Positions 50,815 to 60,631 of a DNA stretch of 64,000 bases are shown piece after piece. The position numbers were made by a program, and so were the translations under genes. This DNA is from Chloroflexota bacterium. GTDB lineage: Bacteria; Chloroflexota; Anaerolineae; Aggregatilineales; Phototrophicaceae. The stretch lies in the NCBI GenBank assembly GCA_026706455.1, contig JAPOYS010000118.1, positions 1,910 to 65,909 on the forward strand. Reading direction: 5' to 3'. Within the stretch, counting starts at the first letter, position 1; each line of letters opens with the position of its first letter. Under the pieces are notes generated by a model, which saw only the letters and a program-made list of their open reading frames with translations, had not been told where the DNA came from and did no database searches.

Positions 50815-50878
50815 CGGCTTGTTCTTGAAAGTTGCCAATAGCCCCCGCGCTGATCTGGCAGACGCTAGGCGCTTGGCA

Positions 50879-50884
50879 TATAAT
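50879..50884 (+). promoter_or_regulatory. Candidate -10 element for the ABC exporter gene
   Basis: A perfect TATAAT 39 nt before the ATG. The best -35 is a weak TGGCAG 17 nt further upstream. Confidence 0.4.
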
Positions 50885-50922
50885 CGCGTGATTATCAGCC
50901 GACTGCTGGACCGCCCCGATAC

Positions 50923-52728
50923 ATGACCGCTGTGAAAACCAAGAAACGCCATCCCTTCATCCGCCTGCTCAACTATGCGTCTGTCTATAAGCGCAGGGTC
51001 GCGCTGGCCAGCCTCTATTCCGTGCTGGGCAAAGTCTTCGATATCATGCCGCCGGTATTGATCGGCATGGCCGTCGATATCGTCGTGCAGCGCGAGGACT
51101 CGCTGCTGGGTCGTCTGGGCCTGCGCGAGCTCTCGGCGCAACTCATCATCCTCGGCTTCGTCACCTTGATCATCTGGACGCTGGAATCCGTCTTCGGTTA
51201 CATTCAGCGCATATACTGGCGCAACCTGGCGCAATCGCTGCAGCACGATTTGCGCGTCGACGCTTATGATCACGTTCAGCATCTGGAAATGGCCTACTTT
51301 GAAGACCAGAGCACCGGCGGCTTAATGTCGATCCTGAATGACGACATCAACCAACTGGAGCGCTTCCTCGATATCGGCGCCAACGATGTCGTGCAGATCC
51401 TGACGACGGTCATCGTCATCGGCGGGATATTCTTCTTCATCGCGCCCAGCGTCGCCTGGATGGCGGCGATTCCGATTCCCTTCATCATTTGGGGCTCCTT
51501 CCGGTTTCAAGAGCTGCTGGGACCGCGCTACAGCGCCGTTCGCGAGCAAGTGAGCATGATCAACCATCACTTGTCGAATAGCCTGAGCGGCATCGCGACT
51601 ATCAAGAGCTTCACAGCCGAAGCCTATGAAGCGGAGCGGCTGCGCATCGAAAGCGATGAATATGTCAAGCGCAATCGGCGCGCCATCCGTTTGAGTTCCG
51701 CCTTCACGCCCTTGATCCGCATGGCCATCGTCTGCGGCTTCATCGCCATCACCATAGCCGGCGGGCAACTGGCGCTGAACGGCGCGCTTGATATCGGCGC
51801 CTACAGCGTACTCATCTTCATGACGCAGCGGCTGCTTTGGCCGCTGACCAGACTTGGCGAGACCTTTGACCAGTATCAGCGCGCCATGGCTTCGACGAAT
51901 CGCATTCTCGATTTGCTCAGCATCAAAACGTCGGTCAATGACGGCGCCATTCATCTGCCGCTGCGCCAAGTCCGCGGAAAGATGCGCTTGAACGACGTGA
52001 AGTTCGCTTACAGTGACGGACGCGAGATAATCCGCGGGCTGACGCTCGATTTGCCGGCCGGCGACACGGTGGCGATTGTCGGGGCAACCGGCGCCGGCAA
52101 GAGCACCGTAATCAAGTTGCTGCTGCGCTATTACGATGTCAGCGGCGGCAGCGTAACGCTGGATGGAATCGATTTGCGGGATCTGAAACAGGCCGATATC
52201 CGCAGCGCCATCGGCTTGGTCAGCCAGGATGTCTTCCTCTTTCACGGCAGCGTGCGTGAGAATATCGCCTACGGCCGGAATGGCGCTGTGCCTGATGAAC
52301 TGATCATTGAGGCGGCCATGATCGCGGAAGCGCATGAATTCATAACCGAATTGCCGCAGGGTTATGACACCATTGTGGGGGAGCGCGGCCAAAAGCTTTC
52401 CGGCGGTCAGCGTCAAAGATTGTCGATTGCGCGTGCGGTGCTCAAGAACCCGCCGATTCTCATTCTGGACGAAGCGACCTCGTCGGTGGACAATGAGACG
52501 GAAGCCGCCATTCAGCGCTCGCTGGAACGCATCGTGGTCGGGCGGACGACGATCGTCATCGCCCATCGCCTGTCGACCGTGCGCAAGGCCGACATGATTT
52601 ATGTGCTGCAGGAGGGCCAGCTGCTGGAAAGCGGCTGCCACGACGAACTAGTCTCGCAGGATGGATTGTACGCGTCGCTTTGGCGGGTGCAGACGGGCGA
52701 GCGCGTGCTGGCTGGCGCCATACACTAA
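50923..52728 (+). CDS. ABC transporter, fused permease and ATPase (type IV exporter)
   Basis: A 601-aa half-transporter. Six membrane helices span residues ~20-320. The ATPase follows with Walker [11 protein letters not shown]-loop LVSQDVFLF, signature [10 protein letters not shown], Walker [13 protein letters not shown] and H-loop AHRLS. It resembles MsbA/BmrA-type lipid or drug exporters and would work as a homodimer. Its stop overlaps that of the convergent oxidoreductase gene by 4 nt. Confidence 0.93.
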   Translation: MTAVKTKKRHPFIRLLNYASVYKRRVALASLYSVLGKVFDIMPPVLIGMAVDIVVQREDSLLGRLGLRELSAQLIILGFVTLIIWTLESVFGYIQRIYWRNLAQSLQHDLRVDAYDHVQHLEMAYFEDQSTGGLMSILNDDINQLERFLDIGANDVVQILTTVIVIGGIFFFIAPSVAWMAAIPIPFIIWGSFRFQELLGPRYSAVREQVSMINHHLSNSLSGIATIKSFTAEAYEAERLRIESDEYVKRNRRAIRLSSAFTPLIRMAIVCGFIAITIAGGQLALNGALDIGAYSVLIFMTQRLLWPLTRLGETFDQYQRAMASTNRILDLLSIKTSVNDGAIHLPLRQVRGKMRLNDVKFAYSDGREIIRGLTLDLPAGDTVAIVGATGAGKSTVIKLLLRYYDVSGGSVTLDGIDLRDLKQADIRSAIGLVSQDVFLFHGSVRENIAYGRNGAVPDELIIEAAMIAEAHEFITELPQGYDTIVGERGQKLSGGQRQRLSIARAVLKNPPILILDEATSSVDNETEAAIQRSLERIVVGRTTIVIAHRLSTVRKADMIYVLQEGQLLESGCHDELVSQDGLYASLWRVQTGERVLAGAIH

Positions 52729-53693
52729 TGGATCTGCGCCAGGAGCTTGTCGACAACGATCATGTTGTTCACCGCGTCAGTTGGGGCGAAGCGCGGCGCT
52801 CTCCCATGTAGCAGGGCGTCGGCGAAATCCTCGACCATCAGTTGATACTGATCAACGGCGGGGATGGTATGTTCGGTGAATCCCTCCGGACCCCAGTGGC
52901 GTGCGCTGCCGTCAACAGACTTGTCGATGACGAAGCTTTGTGGCACGACGATCATGCCTTGCGAGCCTTTGAGCGTGTAGCTGTGTTGGCCGTAGGCGCG
53001 CAGGCCGCAGTCAAAGTGCCCGATGACGCCGGACGGGAACGCGAGCGTGCCCGCCAGCAACTCGTCGACCCCTGATTGCGCGCCAATTCTGCCGACGCCG
53101 GTGACGCGTATCGGTTCTTCGCCAGTGATAAAGCGCATGAGATTGATGCAGTAGCAGCCGACATCCATGAGCGCGCCGCCGGCCAGGTCTTTGCTCAGGC
53201 GGATATTGGCGCCGTCTGAAACCGGGAAGGTGAAGCTGCTGTTAATGATCTGCAAGTTTCCGATGCCGCCCGCTTCCAAGATCTCTTTGACCTTGGCGTG
53301 CTGCGGATGAAAGCGGTACATGAAGGCTTCGGCCAGCAGCAAGCTGCGCTCTTCGAAGGCGTCCACGATAGATTGGGCTTCGGGCGCGTCGCTGGCGAAG
53401 GGCTTCTCATTGAGCGTGGGGATGCCCGCTTGGGCGCATTTGACGCTCCATTCCGCGTGCATGCTGTTCGGCAATGGATTGTAGATCGCATCCAGGTCGG
53501 CATCGGCGAGCAGCGCCTCATAACTGCCGTAGGCGCGCGGGATGCCGTGCTGGTCGGCCCAGGCTCGCGCGCGCTCAAGCGAGCGGCTGCCGACGGCGAC
53601 CACCTCGCCGTTGCTCGACGCCTGGATCGCCGGGATCACCCGTCGCCCGATTCTCGCCGTGCTCAATATGCCCCAGCGGACTTTTTCTGCCAT
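52725..53693 (-). CDS. Gfo/Idh/MocA family NAD(P)-dependent oxidoreductase
   Basis: A 322-aa sugar or inositol dehydrogenase-like protein. The Rossmann N-terminus is [31 protein letters not shown] carries the EKP lysine and [17 protein letters not shown] the catalytic His-equivalent region. ATG at 53693 (MAEKVRW) has GGAG 6 nt upstream. Confidence 0.88.
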   Translation of the reverse strand: MAEKVRWGILSTARIGRRVIPAIQASSNGEVVAVGSRSLERARAWADQHGIPRAYGSYEALLADADLDAIYNPLPNSMHAEWSVKCAQAGIPTLNEKPFASDAPEAQSIVDAFEERSLLLAEAFMYRFHPQHAKVKEILEAGGIGNLQIINSSFTFPVSDGANIRLSKDLAGGALMDVGCYCINLMRFITGEEPIRVTGVGRIGAQSGVDELLAGTLAFPSGVIGHFDCGLRAYGQHSYTLKGSQGMIVVPQSFVIDKSVDGSARHWGPEGFTEHTIPAVDQYQLMVEDFADALLHGRAPRFAPTDAVNNMIVVDKLLAQIH

Positions 53694-53718
53694 CGTCGAC
53701 TCCAACTGTTGAACAACG

Positions 53719-54522
53719 CTACAACCAGCTGTCGATGATTGTAACGAGTTCGCCGGATTCTTTCAAAGCGTCGAGCGCGCCGTCTACCAGGCGCCAGGCC
53801 TCCGCGCGGTCGATACGCAGGGCGATGGCGTAGGGCTCATGCGTGATGTATTCGTAGCGCGGGGTCCATTCGCTGCGCGCGCGCAAATAGAGGCGCAGCG
53901 TGGTGGCGTCAACGACGGCGCCGTCGGCCAGACCAAGCCGCGCCGCATCCAGCGCGAATTCGGGCAGCTCGTAGGGCAGCATCGTAATCCATTGCCCATC
54001 CACTTCCCAAGCGCGAATCTCAGCATCGGCGCTGCTGGCGTATTCAAAGGCGATGCGCGCCTTCGCCGGCGCTTCGGCATCCGCTTGCGCGGTGTCCCTC
54101 GTCCCAACTACTACAAGACCATTGTCGAAATAGGATTGCGTGTAGCGGAGGTCGTCCATGCGCGCTGGATCGACGCGCAGCGCTGAGACCAGCATGTCAA
54201 CGCGGCCACTGATCAGCGCGTCATGCAAAGCGTAGAAGCCGATATTCTCGAAGCGAATGGGCAGTTCGAGTTCGCGCGCGAGGGCGCTGGCGAGGTCGAT
54301 ATCCAATCCCTCAATCCTCTCGCCGTTGTCCAGCGCAAAGGGCGGAAAACTGGCGTCCACGCCAATGACAATTTCGCCGGCGGGGAAGGCGGATTTCACA
54401 TCGGGCGGCGCCGAACGACGGCTCAAGACGACGATAGCTAGCGCGCCTGCAATGGCGAATGCCAATATCGCCGATCTCGCGGCGGAGGCCAGCTTCAGCC
54501 GGCGACGGGCGGCGGCAGCCAC
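53719..54522 (-). CDS. Membrane-anchored solute-binding protein family 3
   Basis: A 267-aa protein with one N-terminal membrane span (~residues 17-35, no lipobox cysteine) and a periplasmic-binding-protein type 3 domain (IVIGVDASFPPFALDNGERIEGLDIDLASALARELE). This is the amino-acid-type binding fold. No permease or ATPase is next to it, so it may act as a sensor or as an orphan receptor. It overlaps the upstream glycosidase gene by 28 nt. Confidence 0.82.
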   Translation of the reverse strand: MAAAARRRLKLASAARSAILAFAIAGALAIVVLSRRSAPPDVKSAFPAGEIVIGVDASFPPFALDNGERIEGLDIDLASALARELELPIRFENIGFYALHDALISGRVDMLVSALRVDPARMDDLRYTQSYFDNGLVVVGTRDTAQADAEAPAKARIAFEYASSADAEIRAWEVDGQWITMLPYELPEFALDAARLGLADGAVVDATTLRLYLRARSEWTPRYEYITHEPYAIALRIDRAEAWRLVDGALDALKESGELVTIIDSWL

Positions 54523-55688
54523 GGCGTCTCGCTCCTCTCCCAGCCGCGCGCGTAATCCTGGAGGGCATAGTAGATCGGTTTCCGTTTGAAGTCGGCGCTG
54601 ACCAGCGTGAAATTATCGGGATGGCTGAGCAAATCGGCGGGAAATCTAAGCGCCCAGACGCATAGATTCTCGAGCCAGGTCCAGTTCGCCGCGACAAACT
54701 CGAAGGCTTGTATCGTGTAGGCTGTGCGCCGCGAGGGCCTTACGGCGCCGCTCCAGCGCGGGTGATCGTTCCAGCCGGATTCGGTCACGAAGACCCGTTT
54801 GTCGGCGTCGCCATGGGCGACCATAATATCGCGCAGAAGCTCGGCGCGGCGGAAGTTGAGGCGCTGCGGTGCGGGCTCGGCGGCGGGCGCGTCACGAAAA
54901 CCGTAGGTATGAATGGCCAGCGCGTCGAAAATTTCGCGCGCCCCGTCTTGATACATCGCGGTCAAATAATCCAACTCGTTGAGGCCTGCAGCGCTTCCCG
55001 CGCCTTCCAACGTTGGCGCCAGGGCGCCAGCGAGCACCAGCATGTTTGAGTTTGCTGCTTTGATCTGGCCGTAGGCGGCGCGCAGCAAGCGAACATAGGC
55101 GCCGGGGTCAACGAGCCTGTAACCCCACTCGAAGCTGAGGTTTGGCTCGTTCCAGATAATGACGGCTGCGACCGACTCCGCATAACGCCGGGCGAAGGCG
55201 GCGGCGTAGCGGGCGAAATCGTCAAATGATTCAGCGGGGAGATAATTGAGCGTGGTTGGCTTGTCGGCGCCGTTTGGACGCGCCCACTCCGGCACCAGCC
55301 CCAGCCGCGCGATGACGCGCAGGCCCTGTCGATTCGCATGGCTGATGATTCTATCGGCGCCGTCCCAACTGAATCGTCCGCGTTGCGGTTCGTAGTACGC
55401 CCAAGGAAAGAATTGTACGATTGTCGCTGCGCCCAACTCGCGCGCGAGAACCAGCGAGCGCTTGATCTTGGCTTCTTGGACTTCGTTCTCAAGCAAAGTA
55501 TGGACGCAGACTTGCCGGTTGGCGGTCTCGACGATTTGCTGCTCGCCCAGAGGGACGCGATCCGAGACTGGGCGCGGCACAGCGAGAGCCAGGAGCGACC
55601 CGAACAACAGAAGGCGCGCCAGAGCGCGACGCTTGCTTTGCAAAGCCAGGGCTAGGGACCAGGCGCGTCTGTGCTTTACGCGGGACAT
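54495..55688 (-). CDS. Clan GH-A glycoside hydrolase, exported or membrane-anchored
   Basis: A 397-aa TIM-barrel glycosidase. An N-terminal hydrophobic segment (ALARLLLFGSLLALAVP) suggests export. The acid/base IIWNEPNLSFEW and the nucleophile VFVTESGWND are the two clan GH-A glutamates; overall it resembles GH5/GH39-like enzymes. Substrate unknown. ATG at 55688 (MSRVKHRR) is preferred over the track's start, which adds 19 unsupported residues. Confidence 0.8.
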   Translation of the reverse strand: MSRVKHRRAWSLALALQSKRRALARLLLFGSLLALAVPRPVSDRVPLGEQQIVETANRQVCVHTLLENEVQEAKIKRSLVLARELGAATIVQFFPWAYYEPQRGRFSWDGADRIISHANRQGLRVIARLGLVPEWARPNGADKPTTLNYLPAESFDDFARYAAAFARRYAESVAAVIIWNEPNLSFEWGYRLVDPGAYVRLLRAAYGQIKAANSNMLVLAGALAPTLEGAGSAAGLNELDYLTAMYQDGAREIFDALAIHTYGFRDAPAAEPAPQRLNFRRAELLRDIMVAHGDADKRVFVTESGWNDHPRWSGAVRPSRRTAYTIQAFEFVAANWTWLENLCVWALRFPADLLSHPDNFTLVSADFKRKPIYYALQDYARGWERSETPWLPPPVAG

Positions 55689-55792
55689 GACATGACAAGG
55701 CTTGGGCAATCGGTTACAATATCGGCTGTTGTTTGGCTCATTCACTATAGACGCGATGGGCGCGAAGAGGCAAGCCGCGCGCTCGCGGTAAG

Positions 55793-56548
55793 TTGCCAGA
55801 GGTGAATGAAGGGCGCAGGAAATTGTCGCAGCGAATCATAGCGATGTGGTCGGGACCGCGCAATATCTCGACCGCGATGATGCGCGCTTGGGAGAGCCGC
55901 TCCGATACGCGGGTCATTGACGAGCCGTTTTATGCGCATTATTTGTCTCACACTGGCTATGAGCACCCGGGCGCCGATGAGATCATCCGCCGCTACGAAA
56001 CCGACTGGCGCAAGGTGGTGGAGGGTTTGCTGGGAGATTGCGCCGCAGAGCGGATATTCTTTCAGAAACATATGACGCAGCACATGTTGAAACACATCGA
56101 CAGAAGCTGGCTGAGCCGCGTCAGCAATTGCTTTCTCATTCGGGATCCGCGCCGGATGCTCTTGTCGTTCTCGAAGGTGATTCCCGATCCCGCGCTGGAA
56201 CAAACCGGGCTGCCGCAGCAAGTCGAAATCTTCAACTCAGTTCGGGCGGCGACGGGCGAGATCCCGCCGGTTGTCGCGGCGAAAGATGTCCTGCTCAATC
56301 CGGAGCGTACCTTGCGCAGGCTGTGCGCCGCGCTTGATCTGAGCTTTGACCAGGCTATGCTCGGCTGGCGGGCGGGCGGGCGCGAAACCGACGGCATCTG
56401 GGCGAAGCACTGGTACGCCAGCGCCCTGCAATCGACCGGCTTCGCGCCTTACCGGGAAGACGACAGGCCGCTGCCGACCGGGATGAATGGGCTTTTGGAC
56501 CAGTGCCGCCGACTGTATGAAGAAATGGCACCGTACTGTATCAGGTAG
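55793..56548 (+). CDS. Sulfotransferase-like P-loop protein
   Basis: A 251-aa protein. IIAMWSGPRNISTAMMRAWESR at residues ~15-36 is a PAPS-type 5'-phosphosulfate-binding loop variant, and NCFLIRDPRRMLLSF is the 3'-phosphate-binding segment of sulfotransferases. It ends 8 nt before a class IV aminotransferase homologue. From memory, similar sulfotransferase-like domains occur fused to BCAT-like domains in some eukaryotic proteins, which would support a joint function. Substrate unknown. Confidence 0.75.
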   Translation: MPEVNEGRRKLSQRIIAMWSGPRNISTAMMRAWESRSDTRVIDEPFYAHYLSHTGYEHPGADEIIRRYETDWRKVVEGLLGDCAAERIFFQKHMTQHMLKHIDRSWLSRVSNCFLIRDPRRMLLSFSKVIPDPALEQTGLPQQVEIFNSVRAATGEIPPVVAAKDVLLNPERTLRRLCAALDLSFDQAMLGWRAGGRETDGIWAKHWYASALQSTGFAPYREDDRPLPTGMNGLLDQCRRLYEEMAPYCIR

Positions 56549-56556
56549 GCAATGCG

Positions 56557-57474
56557 ATGAAACAGAGTTTTAATCCCAAGAACCGCGACCTTCTCATCAA
56601 CATCAATGGCGAGCTGCTGCATCGGGATGTGGCGGGCCTCAGTCCCTTTGATTCGGCTGTGCAAGGGGGCGATGCGGTTTGGGAAGGTCTGCGCCTGTAT
56701 CAAGGGCGGATTTTCAAATTGATCCCGCATTTGGATCGCTTGCGCGATTCGGCCAAGGCGATGGCTTTCAGCGAAATCCCGTCGCATGAGGAGATCATAG
56801 GCGAAATCAGCAAGACCCTGGCGGCGAACAGTATGACGGATGGCGTGCACATCCGCTTGACCCTCAGCCGGGGCCTCAAGGTTACGAGCGGCATGGACCC
56901 GCGTCTGAACACGAGCGGTCCCACTCTGATTGTGCTGGCGGAGCATAAGCCGCCGGTGTATGACAAGAGCGGCATTCGGCTCGTCACGTCGAGTATTCGC
57001 CGCATACCGCCGGATTGCGTCGATCAAAACATCCACTCCTGCAATCTGGTCAATTCGATTCTGGCCAAGATTCAAGCGAACGCCGCCGGCGCCGATGACG
57101 CGCTGATGCTCGATTATCAGGGCTATGTAGCGGAGACGAACGCCACCCACGTCTTTATCGCGCGCGCTGGGCTGGTCTTGACGCCGGATACAGGTTCCTG
57201 CCCGGAAGGCATCACCCGAGGCGCGGTCCTTGAAATCTGTTTGGAGGCTGGCATTCCGCATCAGGTGAAGAATATATCTTTGAGCGAGGTATACCGGGCG
57301 GACGAGATGTTCTGCACCGGCACCATGGGCGAATTGGCGCCGGTCCTTGAGCTGGACGGTCGGCCGATCGGCGGCGGCGAGATCGGCTCGATGACAGGGC
57401 GCTTGAGCCGTCTGTTCCGCGAACGAACGGAGCGGGAAGGCTATCAGGTGGTGGAATTGGCTTCTCCGGGTTAG
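56557..57474 (+). CDS. Class IV aminotransferase (BCAT/D-AAT-like) lacking the PLP lysine
   Basis: A 305-aa protein with the fold-type IV outline: GDAVWEGLRLYQGRIFKLIPHLDRL, NIHSCNLVNSILAKIQA, YVAETNATHVFI, PEGITRGAVLEICLEAG and EMFCTGTMGELAPVLELDG. In active members the segment before the SxN core reads IKSLN with the Schiff-base lysine; here it is IHSCN, so the lysine position (residue 160) holds histidine (codon CAC at 57034-57036). The Glu that contacts the pyridine nitrogen (ET in YVAETN) is kept. Either it is catalytically altered or it uses PLP non-covalently. The first track ATG is used. Paired with the sulfotransferase-like gene upstream. Confidence 0.8.
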   Translation: MKQSFNPKNRDLLININGELLHRDVAGLSPFDSAVQGGDAVWEGLRLYQGRIFKLIPHLDRLRDSAKAMAFSEIPSHEEIIGEISKTLAANSMTDGVHIRLTLSRGLKVTSGMDPRLNTSGPTLIVLAEHKPPVYDKSGIRLVTSSIRRIPPDCVDQNIHSCNLVNSILAKIQANAAGADDALMLDYQGYVAETNATHVFIARAGLVLTPDTGSCPEGITRGAVLEICLEAGIPHQVKNISLSEVYRADEMFCTGTMGELAPVLELDGRPIGGGEIGSMTGRLSRLFRERTEREGYQVVELASPG

Positions 57475-57515
57475 TATTTGCGTATTCATCATTTAGTCAA
57501 GAGGAGTGATCCTAC

Positions 57516-59783
57516 ATGTCTGATTTCTCATTTGTTGGCAAGCCGACGCCGATTCTCGACGGTCCGGCCAAGATCACAGGCAATTTGAAATACACCGGCG
57601 ACCTCAAGATTGCCGGCATGTTGCATGCGCGCTTTGTGCTGAGCACTTATGCCCATGCCAACATCAAAGCGGTGGACACGAGCGCCGCGCTGGGTGTTCC
57701 CGGTGTACAGCGCGTCTTGACTTGCGACGATCTGCCGGAGCTGAGGCCTTCGTCGCGCGCCAAGTTAATGCTTGCGCGCGGCCGCGTGATTTTCGTCGGG
57801 CAGCCAATTGCGGTCGTCCTGGCTGACACGCCGGCGGCCGCGGCTGATGGCGCCGACTTGGTTGAGGTCGATTACGAGCCGCTCGAGGCGGCGATTTCGA
57901 TTGACGACGCGATGGCGGAGGGCGCCACCATCGTGTGGCCCGAGGGCATCCCGACCGGCGCTGGCGACGAAGCGGCGCATGGCGCCGATACAGGCGGCGA
58001 GGCGGAAGAGGACGAAGAGGAAATCTCCAACATCGCCGGGCAAACGAAAATGGAGACGGGCGATGTCAGCGCCGCCTTCGCCGAGACCGATGTCATTGTC
58101 GAGCGCAGTTTTGATACGCCGATGGTGCATCAGAGCTCGATCGAAACGCAAGGCTGGGTGGCGCAGCCCAATCCGGTGACGGGCGGCATGACGATGTGGG
58201 GCAGCATCCAGTCGCCCTTTGGCGTGCGCTACGATATCGCCGATGTTCTGGACGTGCCCGAGTCCGATGTGACCGTGTACGGCATGCCGGTTGGCGGCGC
58301 GTTCGGCGCCAAGTTTGGATTGTATGAACCCCTGACCGCATTGATAGCGGCCACCGTAGGCCGGCCCGTCAGCCTGATTCTGACGCGCGGCGAAGAGCTG
58401 CTGAGCACGAATCCGGCGCCGGCGCTGCGCATCTATGGCAAGCTGGGCTTCAAGCGCGACGGGACGCTGGTCGCGATGCAATCGAATGTGACGGCTGACA
58501 CCGGCGTGTACCCGAGCGGGCTTGGCGGTTTCGCAGCGATGCAATTCGCCAGCTTCTATCGCTGCCCCAATTTGCTGCTTGAATCGACCAATGTCGTCAC
58601 GAACAAGCAGTCGGTTGGCGCTTATCGCGCGCCGACATCACCGTCCGCATTCATGGCGGTCGAGACGCTCTTTGATGAAGCGGCGCAGCAGCTGGGCATC
58701 GACCCGGTTGAGCTGCGCTTGAAGAACGCGGCGCGATCGGGCGATCCGGCGCCCGATGGCGGCGACTTCCCGGTCATCGGCATGGTGGAGACGCTGGAAG
58801 CGGCGCGCGAGCATCCGCTGTGGCAGAATCGCGTGGAATCGCAAGCGCAGGGCCGCGGCGTCGGCATCGCCATTGGCGGCTGGATGGGCGGGCTCGAGCC
58901 GGGCGCGGCCGTCTGCAAGTTAAACCGCGACGGCGTCTTGCAGGTGCAGATCGGCACGGCTGATTTGTCTGGCACGCCGACTTCCTTTGCGCAGCTGGCG
59001 GCTGAGGCTTACGGCGTCGATGTGGACAAGGTGCGCTTCGTCTACAGCGATACCGACAGCGCGCCCTATGGCGGCGGCGTGGGCGGCAGCAAAACCCTGT
59101 ATACGCTGGGCAATGCGGTCATACGGGCGGCGGAAGACGCGCGCCGCCAGACGCTCGCCATCGCGGCTGAGGAGTTTGAAGTATCGGCTGAAGACCTGGA
59201 AATCGTCGATGGACGAGTGCAGGTGCGCGGTTTCCCTGATCGATCGGTCGCGCTGGGCGACCTGGCGGGCAAGGCGATGACCTTCGGCGGAGAGTACGAG
59301 CCGATTCACGGCAGCGGCAGCCAGGCAATCACTGATCGGGCGCCGTCGTTCTGCGCGCAGATCGCCGAGGTCGAAGTGGACGAAGAGACGGGCGAGGTCA
59401 ACTTGCTCAACCTGGCGGTTGTGCAGGAGGTCGGCCGGGCAATCAATCCGCTGACGGTGGAAGGGCAAATGCAGGGCGGCGCCGTGCAAGGCGTCGGCTG
59501 GGCGCTCTACGAAGAGATGCGCTACGATGACGATGGCCAATTGCTGTCGGGATCCTGGATGGATTATGCCATGCCGGACGCGGTGCAGGCCTCGCCGATT
59601 CAGACGCGAATCGTTGAGGTGCCGTCAACCAGCGGTCCATTTGGCGCGCGTGGCGTGGGCGAGCCGCCGGTGATACCTACCGTCGCCGCGATTGCCAACG
59701 CGGTCGCGCATGCGACTGGCGTGCGCATGACGGAGACGCCGATGACGGCGCCCCGTGTGCTGGCGGCGCTGGAGGGGCGATAA
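57516..59783 (+). CDS. Xanthine dehydrogenase/aldehyde oxidase family large (molybdopterin) subunit
   Basis: A 755-aa Mo-hydroxylase catalytic subunit. The a/b hammerhead N-terminus is KPTPILDGPAKITGNLKYTGDL. Mo-cofactor segments include GMPVGGAFGAKFGLYEP, GAYRAPTSPSAFMAVE, GGGVGGSKTLYTLG and the catalytic glutamate motif GARGVGEPPVIP. An acidic low-complexity insert (AEEDEEEIS, ~residue 165) is unusual. The FAD and 2Fe-2S subunits normally encoded beside it are missing on both sides, so partners must be elsewhere. GAGGAG lies before the ATG. Confidence 0.9.
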   Translation: MSDFSFVGKPTPILDGPAKITGNLKYTGDLKIAGMLHARFVLSTYAHANIKAVDTSAALGVPGVQRVLTCDDLPELRPSSRAKLMLARGRVIFVGQPIAVVLADTPAAAADGADLVEVDYEPLEAAISIDDAMAEGATIVWPEGIPTGAGDEAAHGADTGGEAEEDEEEISNIAGQTKMETGDVSAAFAETDVIVERSFDTPMVHQSSIETQGWVAQPNPVTGGMTMWGSIQSPFGVRYDIADVLDVPESDVTVYGMPVGGAFGAKFGLYEPLTALIAATVGRPVSLILTRGEELLSTNPAPALRIYGKLGFKRDGTLVAMQSNVTADTGVYPSGLGGFAAMQFASFYRCPNLLLESTNVVTNKQSVGAYRAPTSPSAFMAVETLFDEAAQQLGIDPVELRLKNAARSGDPAPDGGDFPVIGMVETLEAAREHPLWQNRVESQAQGRGVGIAIGGWMGGLEPGAAVCKLNRDGVLQVQIGTADLSGTPTSFAQLAAEAYGVDVDKVRFVYSDTDSAPYGGGVGGSKTLYTLGNAVIRAAEDARRQTLAIAAEEFEVSAEDLEIVDGRVQVRGFPDRSVALGDLAGKAMTFGGEYEPIHGSGSQAITDRAPSFCAQIAEVEVDEETGEVNLLNLAVVQEVGRAINPLTVEGQMQGGAVQGVGWALYEEMRYDDDGQLLSGSWMDYAMPDAVQASPIQTRIVEVPSTSGPFGARGVGEPPVIPTVAAIANAVAHATGVRMTETPMTAPRVLAALEGR

Positions 59784-59797
59784 GTTGTTGTTGAGTC

Positions 59798-59827
59798 GGG
59801 AGGGCGAGCCACCGCCTCGCCCCTACG
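59798..59827. repeat. Palindromic repeat, inverted orientation
   Basis: AGGGCGAGCC ACC GCCTCGCCCCTACG, a reverse-orientation copy between the convergent molybdoenzyme and SDR genes. Confidence 0.8.
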
Positions 59828-59860
59828 ATTTGCGCTGGGCGCGGGCTTAGCCGCAGATAT

Positions 59861-60631
59861 TCACAGCTTGCCGCCGTCGATCGAGAGGACTTGGCCCGTA
59901 ATCCAGTTGGCGTAATCGGAAGCGAAGAATAGTACGCCATTGGTGATGTCCTTGGGCGAGCCCAGCCGCTTGAGCGCGAAACGATCGACAAGCGCGCGCT
60001 GGCCTTCTTCGCCGTAAGACTCGAACTGCTTGATGGAGTTGGGGTTGGACAGGACGAAACCGGGCGCGATATTGTTGACGGTGATATTCCAGCGCCCCAG
60101 TTCGTGCGCGAGTTGGCGCGTCAAGCCGATCTGAGCCGCTTTTGCCGCTGCGTAAGCCTGGATGCCGGTGAGGCTGACGCCCAAGCCAGCGCCGCTGGAA
60201 ATGTTGATGATGCGTCCGCAGCGCTGTTGCTTCATGCTCGGCGCGACCGCCTGCGAAAAGTAAAATGCGCCGCGCGAATTGACCTCAAAGATGCTGTCCC
60301 AGTCGGGCTGGCTGATCTCTTCCAATGGCCGACCGACTTGCCCCAGTACGCCGCCTGCGTTGTTGACGAGGATCTGTACGGCGCCGTCTGTTGCCAGAAC
60401 TTCCTCGACGAATGCAAACACCGCGTCGCGAATCCTGACATCGACAAGGCGGACCTGACAGGCGCCGCCGGCATCCTGGCACAGTTGGCGTGTCTCCTGG
60501 AGCTCGTCGCCGAGCACATCGCATGCCCACACGGAAGCGCCGCGCTCGGCAAAAGCCAGGGCGATCGCGCGGCCGAAGCCATGCGCAGCGCCGGTGACGA
60601 TCGCAGATTTCCCTTCGAAGCGAATGTTCAT
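59861..60631 (-). CDS. Short-chain dehydrogenase/reductase (FabG-like)
   Basis: A 256-aa classical SDR. Cofactor motif TGAAHGFGRAIA, NNAGG, catalytic Ser in INISSGAGLG and YAAAKAA with the Tyr-x3-Lys pair, and C-terminal ITGQVLSIDGG. Its ATG overlaps the stop of the ketopantoate reductase-like gene (ATGA). Third gene of a minus-strand catabolic operon. Confidence 0.9.
   Translation of the reverse strand: MNIRFEGKSAIVTGAAHGFGRAIALAFAERGASVWACDVLGDELQETRQLCQDAGGACQVRLVDVRIRDAVFAFVEEVLATDGAVQILVNNAGGVLGQVGRPLEEISQPDWDSIFEVNSRGAFYFSQAVAPSMKQQRCGRIINISSGAGLGVSLTGIQAYAAAKAAQIGLTRQLAHELGRWNITVNNIAPGFVLSNPNSIKQFESYGEEGQRALVDRFALKRLGSPKDITNGVLFFASDYANWITGQVLSIDGGKL

Noticed and set aside
51322-52641. 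439-aa ORF antisense to the ABC exporter
   Set aside because: The exporter has all ABC motifs; the opposite strand reads as histidine/glutamine-rich filler.
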